Shown piece by piece: positions 1 through 7,762 of a DNA stretch of 64,000 nt. The notes below the pieces were generated by a model, which was not told the origin of the DNA, made no database searches, and worked only from the letters and a program-made list of their open reading frames with translations. The stretch is from a virus. The translations under genes were made by a program, and so were the position numbers. The stretch lies in the IMG/VR virus record IMGVR_UViG_3300019458_000027, positions 40,919-104,918 of that record; one strand, 5' to 3'. Position 1 is the first letter of the stretch. Every line of letters starts with the position of its first letter.

Positions 1-792
1 ATTTCTCGGAAGGGCTTCTCCAAGAGTTTCCCTAGACGGTTCCCACACTAGAGAATCTGCTTTTTCGGTCTTCGGTTTATCTTTTGGTTCTCTTTGAGCG
101 ATCATACGTTGTACGGCGTCCGACTGACCCCCATGATATTTTCCATCGCCAAGAATGTAACCCCCGTCTACTATATCGTCGGGGTCAAGATCGGCGTTAT
201 TGACCACATCTCCATGATGAAGGGCTTTGGGATCGGCGTAAATAGTTCCGTCTTTCATCTTTATAGCGTAACTATGACGACCAATTCCACTCCACTTTGG
301 GTCTTTGGGGTCAAAACGATATTGGGAAGCTCCACCACCTACCCCAGATTCCGTAAATTTCCCACTTTCGTCTCTTGGGTGTTGCTCCTCTTCGAAAGCT
401 TTATTCATTCTTAATCTTCTATCTCTCCGAAGGATATACTTCAAATCCTCCAGAGGAATTATAGCTTCGCTTTGCTCTTCCCCTTCAATATCTATCGGAA
501 GCACCATAAAGACCGCTCCCTCGTCATTCATTCGGGTGTAAACCAGTCTATTTTTGTAGCCCCGATCATACCCTCTTTTCCCTAAAAGTCCTTTATTCCT
601 ACCCACACTATCCCGCAAGTGATGAAGGGTGAAGATACCGGGACCCCCGATGGCCATATCCTCTTGGAGATCCTCTCTGACCAGTCCCAGACCGGATACC
701 TCGGCCGTGAGGATACCTTTGCTGGTCGTAAGATTATCTCTTAGTTTTTCGACTTGTCTTTTTAGAGCTAAGTTTCTTGCCAGGGTGTCCAC
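1..792 (-). CDS. Modular phage protein with HPRD linker, C-terminus cut by window edge
   Basis: The reading frame stays open to base 1, so this is the first 264 residues of a longer protein. The GTG start at 792 is chosen because AAGGAG sits 7 bases upstream; an in-frame ATG 15 codons earlier lacks a ribosome site. Residues 1-130 look like a folded domain with an IEGEEQSEAIIPLEDLKYIL segment. Next comes the linker motif EEQHPRDESGKF, also seen in the genes at 2528-4180 and 16489-18015. The part after the linker (SQYRFDPKDPKWSG, YAIKMKDGTIYADP) is a second domain I do not recognise. The linker motif is common in phage head or portal-adjacent modular proteins, so a virion or injected role is inferred only. 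Confidence 0.8.
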   Translation of the reverse strand, partial: MDTLARNLALKRQVEKLRDNLTTSKGILTAEVSGLGLVREDLQEDMAIGGPGIFTLHHLRDSVGRNKGLLGKRGYDRGYKNRLVYTRMNDEGAVFMVLPIDIEGEEQSEAIIPLEDLKYILRRDRRLRMNKAFEEEQHPRDESGKFTESGVGGGASQYRFDPKDPKWSGIGRHSYAIKMKDGTIYADPKALHHGDVVNNADLDPDDIVDGGYILGDGKYHGGQSDAVQRMIAQREPKDKPKTEKADSLVWEPSRETLGEALPRN

Positions 793-885
793 GCTTAATC
801 TCCTTAAGGCAAACGCAGGAAAAAGTAATACTAGCATCGCTAGAGCCGGTAATGGTTGTCTGGGGTTTCATAATATAGTGTTTCA

Positions 886-1218
886 TTAAACCCTACCCCC
901 ATGCTTTTTGACCTGTTCCAAAGCTTCTTCTCTGGTGGTGTATTTAACCGAATTAGTTCCGAAATAAATATCCTTACGAGGCATGCCATAAAGGACATGA
1001 TGGTATGGAATCTTGTGCTTACTAAGCCACTGCTCAGTCTCCATCATGAGACTGGGGTCTCTGCTGGTGTAAAGTTCGATCTGATAATTCTTTAAGTGGA
1101 GGAGCTTGAGGAACTCTACTACCTCTTCTTTTGGAACCCGATCTTTCACCTCATCAAAAGCTGTAGATTTGGAAATTGGATTACAAAGAACGCCATCAAG
1201 GTCGATTGCGATTATCAC
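886..1218 (-). CDS. Small HAD-superfamily phosphatase
   Basis: The 110-residue protein begins MIIAIDLDGVLC. DLDGV is HAD motif I: the first Asp is the nucleophile and the second the acid/base. YTSRDP near residue 50 fits motif II (Thr/Ser) and the Lys in PRKDIYFG fits motif III. The length matches minimal HAD enzymes without a cap domain. It overlaps the upstream zinc-ribbon gene by ATGA. The substrate is unknown; phage HADs of this size often act on nucleotides or nucleic acid ends, which is inference. Confidence 0.8.
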   Translation of the reverse strand: MIIAIDLDGVLCNPISKSTAFDEVKDRVPKEEVVEFLKLLHLKNYQIELYTSRDPSLMMETEQWLSKHKIPYHHVLYGMPRKDIYFGTNSVKYTTREEALEQVKKHGGRV

Positions 1219-1475
1219 AGTCTATGCCCTCCACGACTTTTTACCCTTGGTTTTAGCTTGCCTTTTTCCCGAATCTTCCATTTCTTCTTGATCACAGTAG
1301 GAATGGTATCATCCATACGAGGATCATAAGTTAACAACCCGATCTTCTTTTTGCTGATAATAAGTAGAACATTCCCACATTTTGGGCAACCGTTCAATGT
1401 AGACGTAATCGCCTTAGTGCCTTCTCTGATCTGAAAAAGCTGACCACAATTCACACATTCTGCCCAAAGATACAT
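1215..1475 (-). CDS. Zinc-ribbon protein with KWKIREKGKL motif
   Basis: The 86-residue protein has an N-terminal CVNCG and a CPKCG about 20 residues later, a four-Cys zinc ribbon. Near residues 67-76 it carries KKWKIREKGKL, a basic peptide that recurs at or near the C-termini of the proteins at 2212-2511, 35904-36452 and 44823-45200. Here the motif is followed by about ten more basic residues. It overlaps its upstream neighbour by TAATG and its downstream one by ATGA. Function is unknown; nucleic-acid or protein binding is plausible for a zinc ribbon with a basic tail. Confidence 0.75.
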   Translation of the reverse strand: MYLWAECVNCGQLFQIREGTKAITSTLNGCPKCGNVLLIISKKKIGLLTYDPRMDDTIPTVIKKKWKIREKGKLKPRVKSRGGHRL

Positions 1476-1609
1476 TAGACCTCAGTGGTTTCTCCGAGCT
1501 TGGTTACTCGAATCCGTGGGTCGCTTTTCACCGATTTCTTGGCGTTCCCGTTATCTTTCAGAGAACGAACTTTCTTTTTAAGACTTGCGTACTTACGAAA
1601 TCTCACCAT
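1475..1609 (-). CDS. Small basic protein, 44 aa
   Basis: The ORF starts MVRFRKYASLKKKVRS and ends TKLGETTEV. It overlaps the end of the upstream zinc protein by 17 bases and its stop overlaps the next start as TAATG, which fits this tightly packed operon. It is rich in Lys and Arg in its first half. No domain is recognised. Confidence 0.6.
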   Translation of the reverse strand: MVRFRKYASLKKKVRSLKDNGNAKKSVKSDPRIRVTKLGETTEV

Positions 1610-1763
1610 TTTTACATACCTCACATTGTTCTGGTTTCACTAGATTGATCATAGCGGGTTGACCCGCAAATTTCTTAAACACCAAGGCCCGAACTTCCTT
1701 GTCCTCTTCGAAGTGCTGCTTACAAATGGGAAAGTATTTGAAATTTCCTACAGATTGTTTCAT
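1593..1763 (-). CDS. Small zinc-binding protein (C..H/CxxC)
   Basis: The 56-residue protein starts MKQSVGNFKYFPICKQHF and has an ICKQH pair and a C-terminal CEVC pair, enough for one zinc site. The start at 1763 is chosen because it overlaps the upstream stop as ATGA. The same frame is open to 1832, with another ATG at 1799 behind GGGAGGG; those starts would add a second CPGCG pair or a short extension. Function is unknown. Confidence 0.6.
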   Translation of the reverse strand: MKQSVGNFKYFPICKQHFEEDKEVRALVFKKFAGQPAMINLVKPEQCEVCKNGEIS

Positions 1764-2029
1764 GATCGTACTACCTTTAAAATTTGGATAATGGTCCATG
1801 TTAACCCTCCCGCACCCAGGGCAATTTTCCATAATAGTGCGGCAAACTCTTTCACAGCTTCGAAACCAATCTTTTGATTAAGCAGTGCATCCAATCCTTC
1901 TTCAATTTCCTCTAGGTCCTTCTTGTCCTGGAGCTTGTCCTCTGCATATTGCTTCTCAAAGTTTCTGACCTCGTTTTTGAGAACGGCCATTTCTTTCTCT
2001 ACTTGGTTGCACTTTTCGCAATCGCTCAT
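1760..2029 (-). CDS. Coiled-coil protein with C-terminal membrane helix, XhlA-like
   Basis: The 89-residue protein begins MSDCEKCNQVEKEMAVLK. Residues 10-50 are charged and heptad-like, and residues 62-86 form one hydrophobic helix (FAALLWKIALGAGG...IIQILK). This layout is that of XhlA/haemolysin-type phage proteins, which assist holins in host lysis. An extra CxxC lies at the N-terminus. Position near the end of the tail genes suits a lysis-associated role, but the family call rests on architecture only. Confidence 0.55.
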   Translation of the reverse strand: MSDCEKCNQVEKEMAVLKNEVRNFEKQYAEDKLQDKKDLEEIEEGLDALLNQKIGFEAVKEFAALLWKIALGAGGLTWTIIQILKVVRS

Positions 2030-2193
2030 TTAGCTTTCCTGTCTCCAAATCGGCTTTTAAATTCAACTATAATTTCGTCTACAAATAAATTACAATCAAA
2101 CAATCGGCAAACCCCGTACTGATTCAGTATATCGGTTACCCATTTTCTGACTTCGGAGAGGGAGAGTTCGTATTTTTCGTCTTGATCGTCCAC
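2026..2193 (-). CDS. Small acidic protein, 55 aa, GTG start
   Basis: From a GTG at 2193 the frame reads V-DDQDEKYELSLSEVRKWV and ends with FKSRFGDRKAK. Its TGA overlaps the ATG of the XhlA-like gene. Composition is protein-like (amphipathic helices, acidic start, basic end). It lies in the same frame as the preceding gene (2212-2511), separated by one TGA, so stop read-through to give a longer product is possible but unproven. The ribosome site before GTG is weak. No homolog is recognised. Confidence 0.5.
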   Translation of the reverse strand: MDDQDEKYELSLSEVRKWVTDILNQYGVCRLFDCNLFVDEIIVEFKSRFGDRKAK

Positions 2194-2528
2194 TTTTGTC
2201 TCATTGGAGGTTCAGACAAGCTTACCCTTTTCTCGAATTTTCCACTTGGTCTTGGAGGAGGTAGGAGGAGCGGGTACTTTGGTGCCATTGGGAGGTACTG
2301 TTCCCCATTTCCTAAGATATTCAATGAAGGCAAGTTCTTCGAGGTATCTCTGGAGTTCTTCTCTTGATGTGATGAGGTACACGGTTTGCCCAGGGCCTTG
2401 GTTAGAAGAGGCTTGATTATCCGACTGAGTACGGTCAGAATTATAGCTAGTCCTTCGACGAAGCCCACCAGTGCCATTACTACTATAAAAATCGTAGCGA
2501 ACAAATCGCATCCTCTCCTCCCAAACAT
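2136..2528 (-). CDS. Overlapping frame encoding an N-terminal membrane segment
   Basis: Starting at an ATG that overlaps the upstream stop as TAATG, this frame reads MFGRRGCDLFATIFIVVMAL and continues as a long hydrophobic stretch through about residue 45, then becomes Pro/Ser-rich and non-protein-like. It overlaps the frame at 2212-2511 almost entirely. Either it is a genuine overprinted holin-like gene, or its first half is joined to the other frame by a -1 shift, or it is chance. The upstream AAAGG is too far from ATG to be a good ribosome site. Confidence 0.35.
   Translation of the reverse strand: MFGRRGCDLFATIFIVVMALVGFVEGLAIILTVLSRIIKPLLTKALGKPCTSSHQEKNSRDTSKNLPSLNILGNGEQYLPMAPKYPLLLPPPRPSGKFEKRVSLSEPPMRQKWTIKTKNTNSPSPKSENG
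2212..2511 (-). CDS. Protein ending in the KWKIREKGKL tail
   Basis: The 99-residue frame has an excellent ribosome site (GGGAGGAGAGG just before ATG). Residues 1-42 are Ser/Asn/Arg-rich. Residues 43-70 (YLITSREELQRYLEELAF...) form a convincing helix, followed by a Pro-rich stretch and the tail KWKIREKGKLV at the C-terminus. The tail is shared with three other proteins in the window. The frame at 2136-2528 covers the same DNA and has a membrane helix where this one is low-complexity, so a -1 frameshift fusion is possible. Function is unknown. Confidence 0.6.
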   Translation of the reverse strand: MRFVRYDFYSSNGTGGLRRRTSYNSDRTQSDNQASSNQGPGQTVYLITSREELQRYLEELAFIEYLRKWGTVPPNGTKVPAPPTSSKTKWKIREKGKLV

Positions 2529-4180
2529 TATTTGGCTTTTGCCTTTACCGTTACATACCAATGCTGACTATTGGCAACACTGGCCCCACCTCTAAAAGGC
2601 GCATCGTGCGTTCCATAATTGACTACCTCATGATCAATTTTAGCGGATTTAAGCCCTGCAGTTACTTTATCTCTAAAGTCCTCGGCAGACTTCCCGTAAC
2701 TATAGAAGAATTGCCGTCTAATTACAAGATTTCCAGATTTGTCCTTCCCCACCGAATCTGGGTGCACCCCCGCATTCTGTAGTGAAGTCTTCACGCTAGC
2801 TGGTGATAGGGTCTTTGGAGTCGGTGCTGGCCCTTCTTTTGGTTCCTTCTCGCCCCTAAAAGGCGGTTTATCGTAATGACCGGCGGTTGCCTGATCATAG
2901 GCTTCTTGAGCTTCTTGTCTTTCACTCTCGGTGTATCGATCCCTGCTCTCCCCTGCTCCTTCGCCAAATTTACCATCGGGATCACGGGGATGCTTTGCCT
3001 CATCCCACTCTTTTTGAATTTTATCAAGCTCAAGATCGGACAATTCTTTGTTTCTACTAGCGAGACTAATAGCGTCCCGTGCTCTATCAAGAGCTTTAGT
3101 TACTTTCTCGTCCTTCACGCCCATATCATGAACATCTTCAGGCCGTGGATGAAGCTCTCTATCCGATTCTTTCTGATTCTCAGCATAGTCCTTATATACA
3201 CGATCGATGACTTCTGACATTGATTGAGTATCCTGTTCGCTATACTCGGCGTCATCGTCCTGTTCGTAATCACGAAGCTCATCGGCCAGATGCCTGCCAT
3301 AACTAGATCCCAAGAAATCCTCCACCTCTTGATTGGTGAGGTCCATATACTCCAAAGAATCGGCCACAAACTCATCATGATCGGAGTTCCGATCTGTCGC
3401 CACACTAAAATAGCCCCAATCTTTCAGCGAAGCCCTTTCTGGAGTTGCCAAATCCCTCATATGCTCTCGAAGGGGCTTATCTTCTTTTCCTGCGCCCCCA
3501 CCTGCTCCTTCACCGAATTTCCCACTCTCATCCCGTGGGTGTTTACTCTCATCCCACTCTCCTTTGAGAAGGGCCGACAAATCACGAAGTTGATCAATAA
3601 GTTTGGTGGTGTGCTTTCCTTTGTCCTCGCCGTGGGTCGTTCTCACGTTCTCGTTCTGGTATTCCTGCCCATCTCTAGAACCAGCAGAACCCCCCGCACC
3701 AGGGTCATAATTGATCCCTGTTATTGGATTCGTACCAATAGCGTCGGGCTTAATACCAATGTCGGCTTTATTAAGATCATCGGCTAGTGGACCCAAAAAC
3801 TTCTTTTGGTGGATAAGGGGATTTCCTCTCCAATCAAAGATCGGTCCGGATTCTCCTGTGAAGGAGTGCTCAGGATCGGTCGTTGCTCTTTCCTCTTCTT
3901 TAATAAGATCGGCATACTCGTTGACGCATTGCCCACCAACACCCTTGATCATGCCCCGATCTCCGATAAAAGCAGGATTACTAATGTCTCTACAAAGGGA
4001 AGCTAAATCATCAAAGAGTTTTCGTACCCACTTCCCCTTAGATTTCTTATATTTGGCTTTGGCAGCTGACCAAGCAATAGCGGAAGCTGTACCTTTGTCC
4101 TTCCCACTAGAAACAGCGGATCGGTAAGCTCCCTCTAAAATCCTATTAAGCCCCGAAGGGCCTCCTTCTACTTGAGGCAT
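2528..4180 (-). CDS. Modular phage protein with two HPRD linkers
   Basis: The 550-residue protein starts with a small helical domain (GTASAIAWSAAKAKY near residues 30-45) of a type common in phage structural proteins. Residues 90-190 follow as an unrecognised domain. Then come the linker WDESKHPRDESGKFGEGAGG (about 208-227), a long acidic helical segment (240-395), a second linker WDEAKHPRDPDGKFGEGAG (about 400-418), and a C-terminal domain (455-550) with a KTSLQNAGVHPDSVGKD helix and a basic end. The beads-on-a-string layout with Gly-rich joints suggests separately folded or cleavable modules in a virion or delivered protein; this is inferred. Its stop overlaps the next ATG. Confidence 0.8.
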   Translation of the reverse strand: MPQVEGGPSGLNRILEGAYRSAVSSGKDKGTASAIAWSAAKAKYKKSKGKWVRKLFDDLASLCRDISNPAFIGDRGMIKGVGGQCVNEYADLIKEEERATTDPEHSFTGESGPIFDWRGNPLIHQKKFLGPLADDLNKADIGIKPDAIGTNPITGINYDPGAGGSAGSRDGQEYQNENVRTTHGEDKGKHTTKLIDQLRDLSALLKGEWDESKHPRDESGKFGEGAGGGAGKEDKPLREHMRDLATPERASLKDWGYFSVATDRNSDHDEFVADSLEYMDLTNQEVEDFLGSSYGRHLADELRDYEQDDDAEYSEQDTQSMSEVIDRVYKDYAENQKESDRELHPRPEDVHDMGVKDEKVTKALDRARDAISLASRNKELSDLELDKIQKEWDEAKHPRDPDGKFGEGAGESRDRYTESERQEAQEAYDQATAGHYDKPPFRGEKEPKEGPAPTPKTLSPASVKTSLQNAGVHPDSVGKDKSGNLVIRRQFFYSYGKSAEDFRDKVTAGLKSAKIDHEVVNYGTHDAPFRGGASVANSQHWYVTVKAKAK

Positions 4181-4189
4181 TTATCCTCC

Positions 4190-6307
4190 TTAATCCAAAG
4201 CTAATTGCAGAACCCCGGCGAGGGGTTCAGTTATCGTATTCCCACGCCCTGCATTATAAAGAATAGACCGTTCATCCTCAGTTAACACCCGTTTCCAGAA
4301 ACCGACCTCATCGATGCGACCATTCATAGCATTTGGGGTGGTGGGAAATGCCGGATTTATTCCTATGGCGAACGCAGAGGCGGTAGAATTTATCGAATCG
4401 TCATGAAAAGCGGTCTCCACAGGTCCGTTATCAACCTGCATAGAAAGGAGATCGGCATCAGGATCATGCCACGCTACTACAAAATACCATCTCCCTATCT
4501 GAATGGCTCCAGTAGAAACATAATTTAAATCAGAATCGTTGGTAGGAGCACCCCTAGTACCAAATTGGAATAAGATAGGTCCTAAGTCTGTAGCGGTTTG
4601 TAGAAAATATTCTACGGCGGAAGCCCCACCCGAACCAAACTTAGCAACCATAGTTTGCCCATTGCTGACGGAATCGAAGTAGACCCAACAAGCGAGGGAA
4701 AATGGCACAGTCCCAGGTCTAAGTGGCGTAATATCCGCTCTACTGAGATACTCGGCGTTTGCCGCCGTAAATTGCCCTGCTGATCCTACTTTTCCAGGGT
4801 TAAAAGTAACGGTATTATTGTCGGTTAAATCCTTCTTTCTGGTGTAGGAGTTTCCTAATCCAGAATTGTAAAGATCCTCTCTTTCTTTAGCCGTCAACAA
4901 CCTCTTCCAAAAACCAACTTCATCAATTCGGCCATCCAAGGTCTGACTATCTTGGTTATTGGTACGACCCAGTTCAAATGGTGCTGTACCATCATTTGGT
5001 ACAAGTCCAGCGGTTGCTGTTGACTCTATTATTCCGTTATTAATCTGTAGATTTATGGTATTAGCAACAGAATCATGCCAAGCCACTACAAAATACCAGG
5101 TGGCATTTGCAAGAAGTACCGTCGAATTAACGGTTACAAAAGTACCGTCTGATGCAAATACACGCCATTTAAATCTACGTTTTGTTTGATCCCCATCCAG
5201 ATCGGTTTCGAAAAGATCGTATTCTCGATTGGGTGCTACGCCGGCCTTTGAAAGCATACCAGAAGTAACCGATACATTATCGAAATAAATCCAACCGGCA
5301 AAAGTAAAATCAATGTCTCCCACAGAAAGATCGGCATTATCAGCAACCGAAAGGTATTCAATATTGGCCATAGTGAATTGCGCTGCTTTAACTTTTGTTC
5401 CTTGATTTTGAGTAACGGTATTATTGTCGGTAAGATTGCTTCCAGGAAGATAGGTGTTTCCTCTACTTGCTAAATAAAGGTCTTTACGCTCCCTCTCGGT
5501 AAGGACTCTTTTCCAAAAACCAACTTCGTCAATTCGGCCATCCCAAGGACCGGCAACTCCTAGTGAGCCGATATTAAAGGGGCCGGTCAAGTCGGAGATG
5601 GTTAGAGTCTTAGTTACACTATCTACCGCCCCGCCATTAACCTGAATATTAATAGTGTTTGCTGTCTCATCGTGCCAACCCACAACGAAGTACCAAACTC
5701 CAGTGGACAGAGTACCGAAAGAATCTGCTGTTACAAATTCGGAAGCATCTATTAAATCTTTTACTAGAAACTGAAATTTATTAAGACTTCCACTTACCCG
5801 AAGTTGCCATTCGTCTTTCCCACCAGTGTTATCCCCTTTGCTAGCTATGACTCTGGTGGTTCCGGTGCTATCGAGGTAAACCCATGCACAAATAGTAAAG
5901 TCAATCTCTCCAGTAGAGAGAGATGCATTGTCAGCTATCTGAAGATACTCGACGTTAGCAGCTACGAATTGCGCTGATTTTCCCCTTTTTCCATCAGCTT
6001 GTGTAACTGTGTTGTTGTCTGTAAGATGGTTAGAACCTTTTGAATCAAATCGGGTTCCGCTCGTCTCTTCTAGTTTCCAGTATGCTACCAAACTCTCTGA
6101 CATTTTCTTGGTTCGGTCTACTGCAAATCGGTCTGTGGTTTCATCTTCTCTTGTTCCTGATGCTTCGTCTAAAGTCCAATAGCCAAACAACTCGTCGGTC
6201 AAGGTCCGGTTCGTATCAAGCTCGAAATGCCCTCCCCACCTATCTCTACGAATCCCACTAGTTTCTTCTAGCTTGTAATAGGCTTTAAGATCGGTAACTA
6301 AGGGCAT
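4190..6307 (-). CDS. LamG-repeat tail protein, three full modules
   Basis: The 705-residue protein is built of concanavalin/laminin-G-like modules (Laminin_G_3 type). Each full module runs from YWKLEETSGTR through LTDNNTVT, QF..AN.EYLS, WYFVVAWHD, NI.QVNGG to GRIDEVGFWKRVLT and an LYN..RGN end. Two short caps (YYKLEETSG and YWTLDEASG followed by about 20 residues) precede three complete modules. Such domains bind glycans or other surface ligands, so a host-recognition tail-fibre role is likely. It sits at the end of a row of three related genes. Confidence 0.9.
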   Translation of the reverse strand: MPLVTDLKAYYKLEETSGIRRDRWGGHFELDTNRTLTDELFGYWTLDEASGTREDETTDRFAVDRTKKMSESLVAYWKLEETSGTRFDSKGSNHLTDNNTVTQADGKRGKSAQFVAANVEYLQIADNASLSTGEIDFTICAWVYLDSTGTTRVIASKGDNTGGKDEWQLRVSGSLNKFQFLVKDLIDASEFVTADSFGTLSTGVWYFVVGWHDETANTINIQVNGGAVDSVTKTLTISDLTGPFNIGSLGVAGPWDGRIDEVGFWKRVLTERERKDLYLASRGNTYLPGSNLTDNNTVTQNQGTKVKAAQFTMANIEYLSVADNADLSVGDIDFTFAGWIYFDNVSVTSGMLSKAGVAPNREYDLFETDLDGDQTKRRFKWRVFASDGTFVTVNSTVLLANATWYFVVAWHDSVANTINLQINNGIIESTATAGLVPNDGTAPFELGRTNNQDSQTLDGRIDEVGFWKRLLTAKEREDLYNSGLGNSYTRKKDLTDNNTVTFNPGKVGSAGQFTAANAEYLSRADITPLRPGTVPFSLACWVYFDSVSNGQTMVAKFGSGGASAVEYFLQTATDLGPILFQFGTRGAPTNDSDLNYVSTGAIQIGRWYFVVAWHDPDADLLSMQVDNGPVETAFHDDSINSTASAFAIGINPAFPTTPNAMNGRIDEVGFWKRVLTEDERSILYNAGRGNTITEPLAGVLQLALD

Positions 6308-7762
6308 TTAGACCTCCACCAACTCTTTCCCAAAGGCGGGAGACTTCGATTTCAAGATTGCTCTGACTGTGTTTCCCCTTCCGGCGTTGTAAAGATCAGA
6401 ACGTTCTTGGGAAGTTAAAACCCGTTTCCAGAATACAGCTTCGTCTATCCTTCCATTCCAAAAATTGGATGGCGTGGTGTCAAGATTTATAGCTCCAATT
6501 CCTAAAGATGAAGTCCCAACAAAAACCCCTAGAGTGTGAGAGGAAGAATCTATGGTTCCATTATTAATTTGAATGTTGATAGTATTAGCTTCGGGGTCAT
6601 GCCATGCCACAATAAGATGCCATGAAGCGGTTGATGGGGAACCAAAGCTATTGGCAAGTAAGGAGACGATACCGCCTGGTGATCCATCGTTGTCCACAAA
6701 GAACCTAAACCTGTCCTCTGAGTTTCGGTAGTCAATTCCAAACTCTCGTTGGTCAGTGGAATCGTTACTTTTAGTGTATATAGCCATGTTCCCTGGCTTG
6801 CTATCTAAATATACCCACGCCGACACCGTAAAACCTATATCGCCCGTTTTGATTGCGGAATTATTGGCTCGGTTAAGGTATTCACTGTTCGCCCGTACAA
6901 ATTGCCCCGCTCGACTCCTGATCCCCGTGTTTACCCCAACTGTGTTATTATCGGTCAAACTTAACGACCTGGTATAAGAATTTCCTCTCCCTGAATTATA
7001 AAGAAGGGATCGTTCCTCTGCTGTCAAGACTCTTTTCCAAATTCCTACTTCGTCAATACGCCCATCGTGGAAACCACCATGGGTAGTTGGTTCATTTCCC
7101 ATAGTAAACTCATGAGTGCTATCAAAACTCCCGCCGCTTCTACTCGTAGAATCTATCGCACCACCATTAATTTGAACATTCATTGTATCATTAACCGAAT
7201 CGTGCCAAACAACAACAAAGTACCAAGTATTAATAGATAAAATAACGGTGGATGACAAAGTGGTGGAATTGATTCCATTGGCAACTACAAACTCAACAAT
7301 AGGTCTTGTACCCCCCAACCCAGTGGCGTTATTGACTCTAACGAGATATTCATTTTGTGCGGCGACGTTGGAACTTCCCTTTGCAACGAAATTGAACGCC
7401 GTATCTCCGGAGGACGGCGGCACTGAATCCATATAGAACCAGAACGCTATCGTAAAATCTATATCACCCATACTAATATCAGAATTGTCTGCAACACTAA
7501 GATATTCACTATTGGCCCGTGTAAATTGCGCTCCCCTAACTTTCTTACCAAGTGCTTGAGTTACTGTATTATTGTCGGTAAGATGGTTGGTTCCCTTTTC
7601 GTCCTCCCTGGTTCCGCTTAACTCATCCAAAGTCCAATAAGCCACCAGATTATTAGGAAGGGTGTTTCTAGCGTCCCGCTCGAATTTGTTGCCCCAGGCG
7701 TCAAATCTGGTCCCGCTCGTCTCATCCAATTGCCATAACGCTTTAAGATCGGAAGTTAGCAT
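6308..7762 (-). CDS. LamG-repeat tail protein, two full modules
   Basis: The 484-residue protein starts with a short cap (LKALWQLDETSGTRFD) and then has two complete LamG-like modules with the same landmarks as its neighbours (LTDNNTV, ANSEYL, WYFVVVWHD, GRIDEVGIWKRVLT). The sequence between landmarks is variable, as expected for ligand-binding loops. It overlaps the upstream LamG gene by 7 bases and abuts the downstream one, so the three probably arose by tandem duplication. No signal peptide or catalytic motif is seen. Confidence 0.9.
   Translation of the reverse strand: MLTSDLKALWQLDETSGTRFDAWGNKFERDARNTLPNNLVAYWTLDELSGTREDEKGTNHLTDNNTVTQALGKKVRGAQFTRANSEYLSVADNSDISMGDIDFTIAFWFYMDSVPPSSGDTAFNFVAKGSSNVAAQNEYLVRVNNATGLGGTRPIVEFVVANGINSTTLSSTVILSINTWYFVVVWHDSVNDTMNVQINGGAIDSTSRSGGSFDSTHEFTMGNEPTTHGGFHDGRIDEVGIWKRVLTAEERSLLYNSGRGNSYTRSLSLTDNNTVGVNTGIRSRAGQFVRANSEYLNRANNSAIKTGDIGFTVSAWVYLDSKPGNMAIYTKSNDSTDQREFGIDYRNSEDRFRFFVDNDGSPGGIVSLLANSFGSPSTASWHLIVAWHDPEANTINIQINNGTIDSSSHTLGVFVGTSSLGIGAINLDTTPSNFWNGRIDEAVFWKRVLTSQERSDLYNAGRGNTVRAILKSKSPAFGKELVEV

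Noticed and set aside
94-541. Plus-strand ORFs at the left end and many others elsewhere
   Set aside because: They are antisense to well-supported minus-strand genes, lack ribosome sites and have no protein-like composition. I found no plus-strand gene in the window.
734-886. 50-codon minus-strand ORF starting at a TAATG overlap
   Set aside because: Its second half overlaps the better supported GTG gene (1-792), and its composition is not convincing. It may be only a coupling leader.
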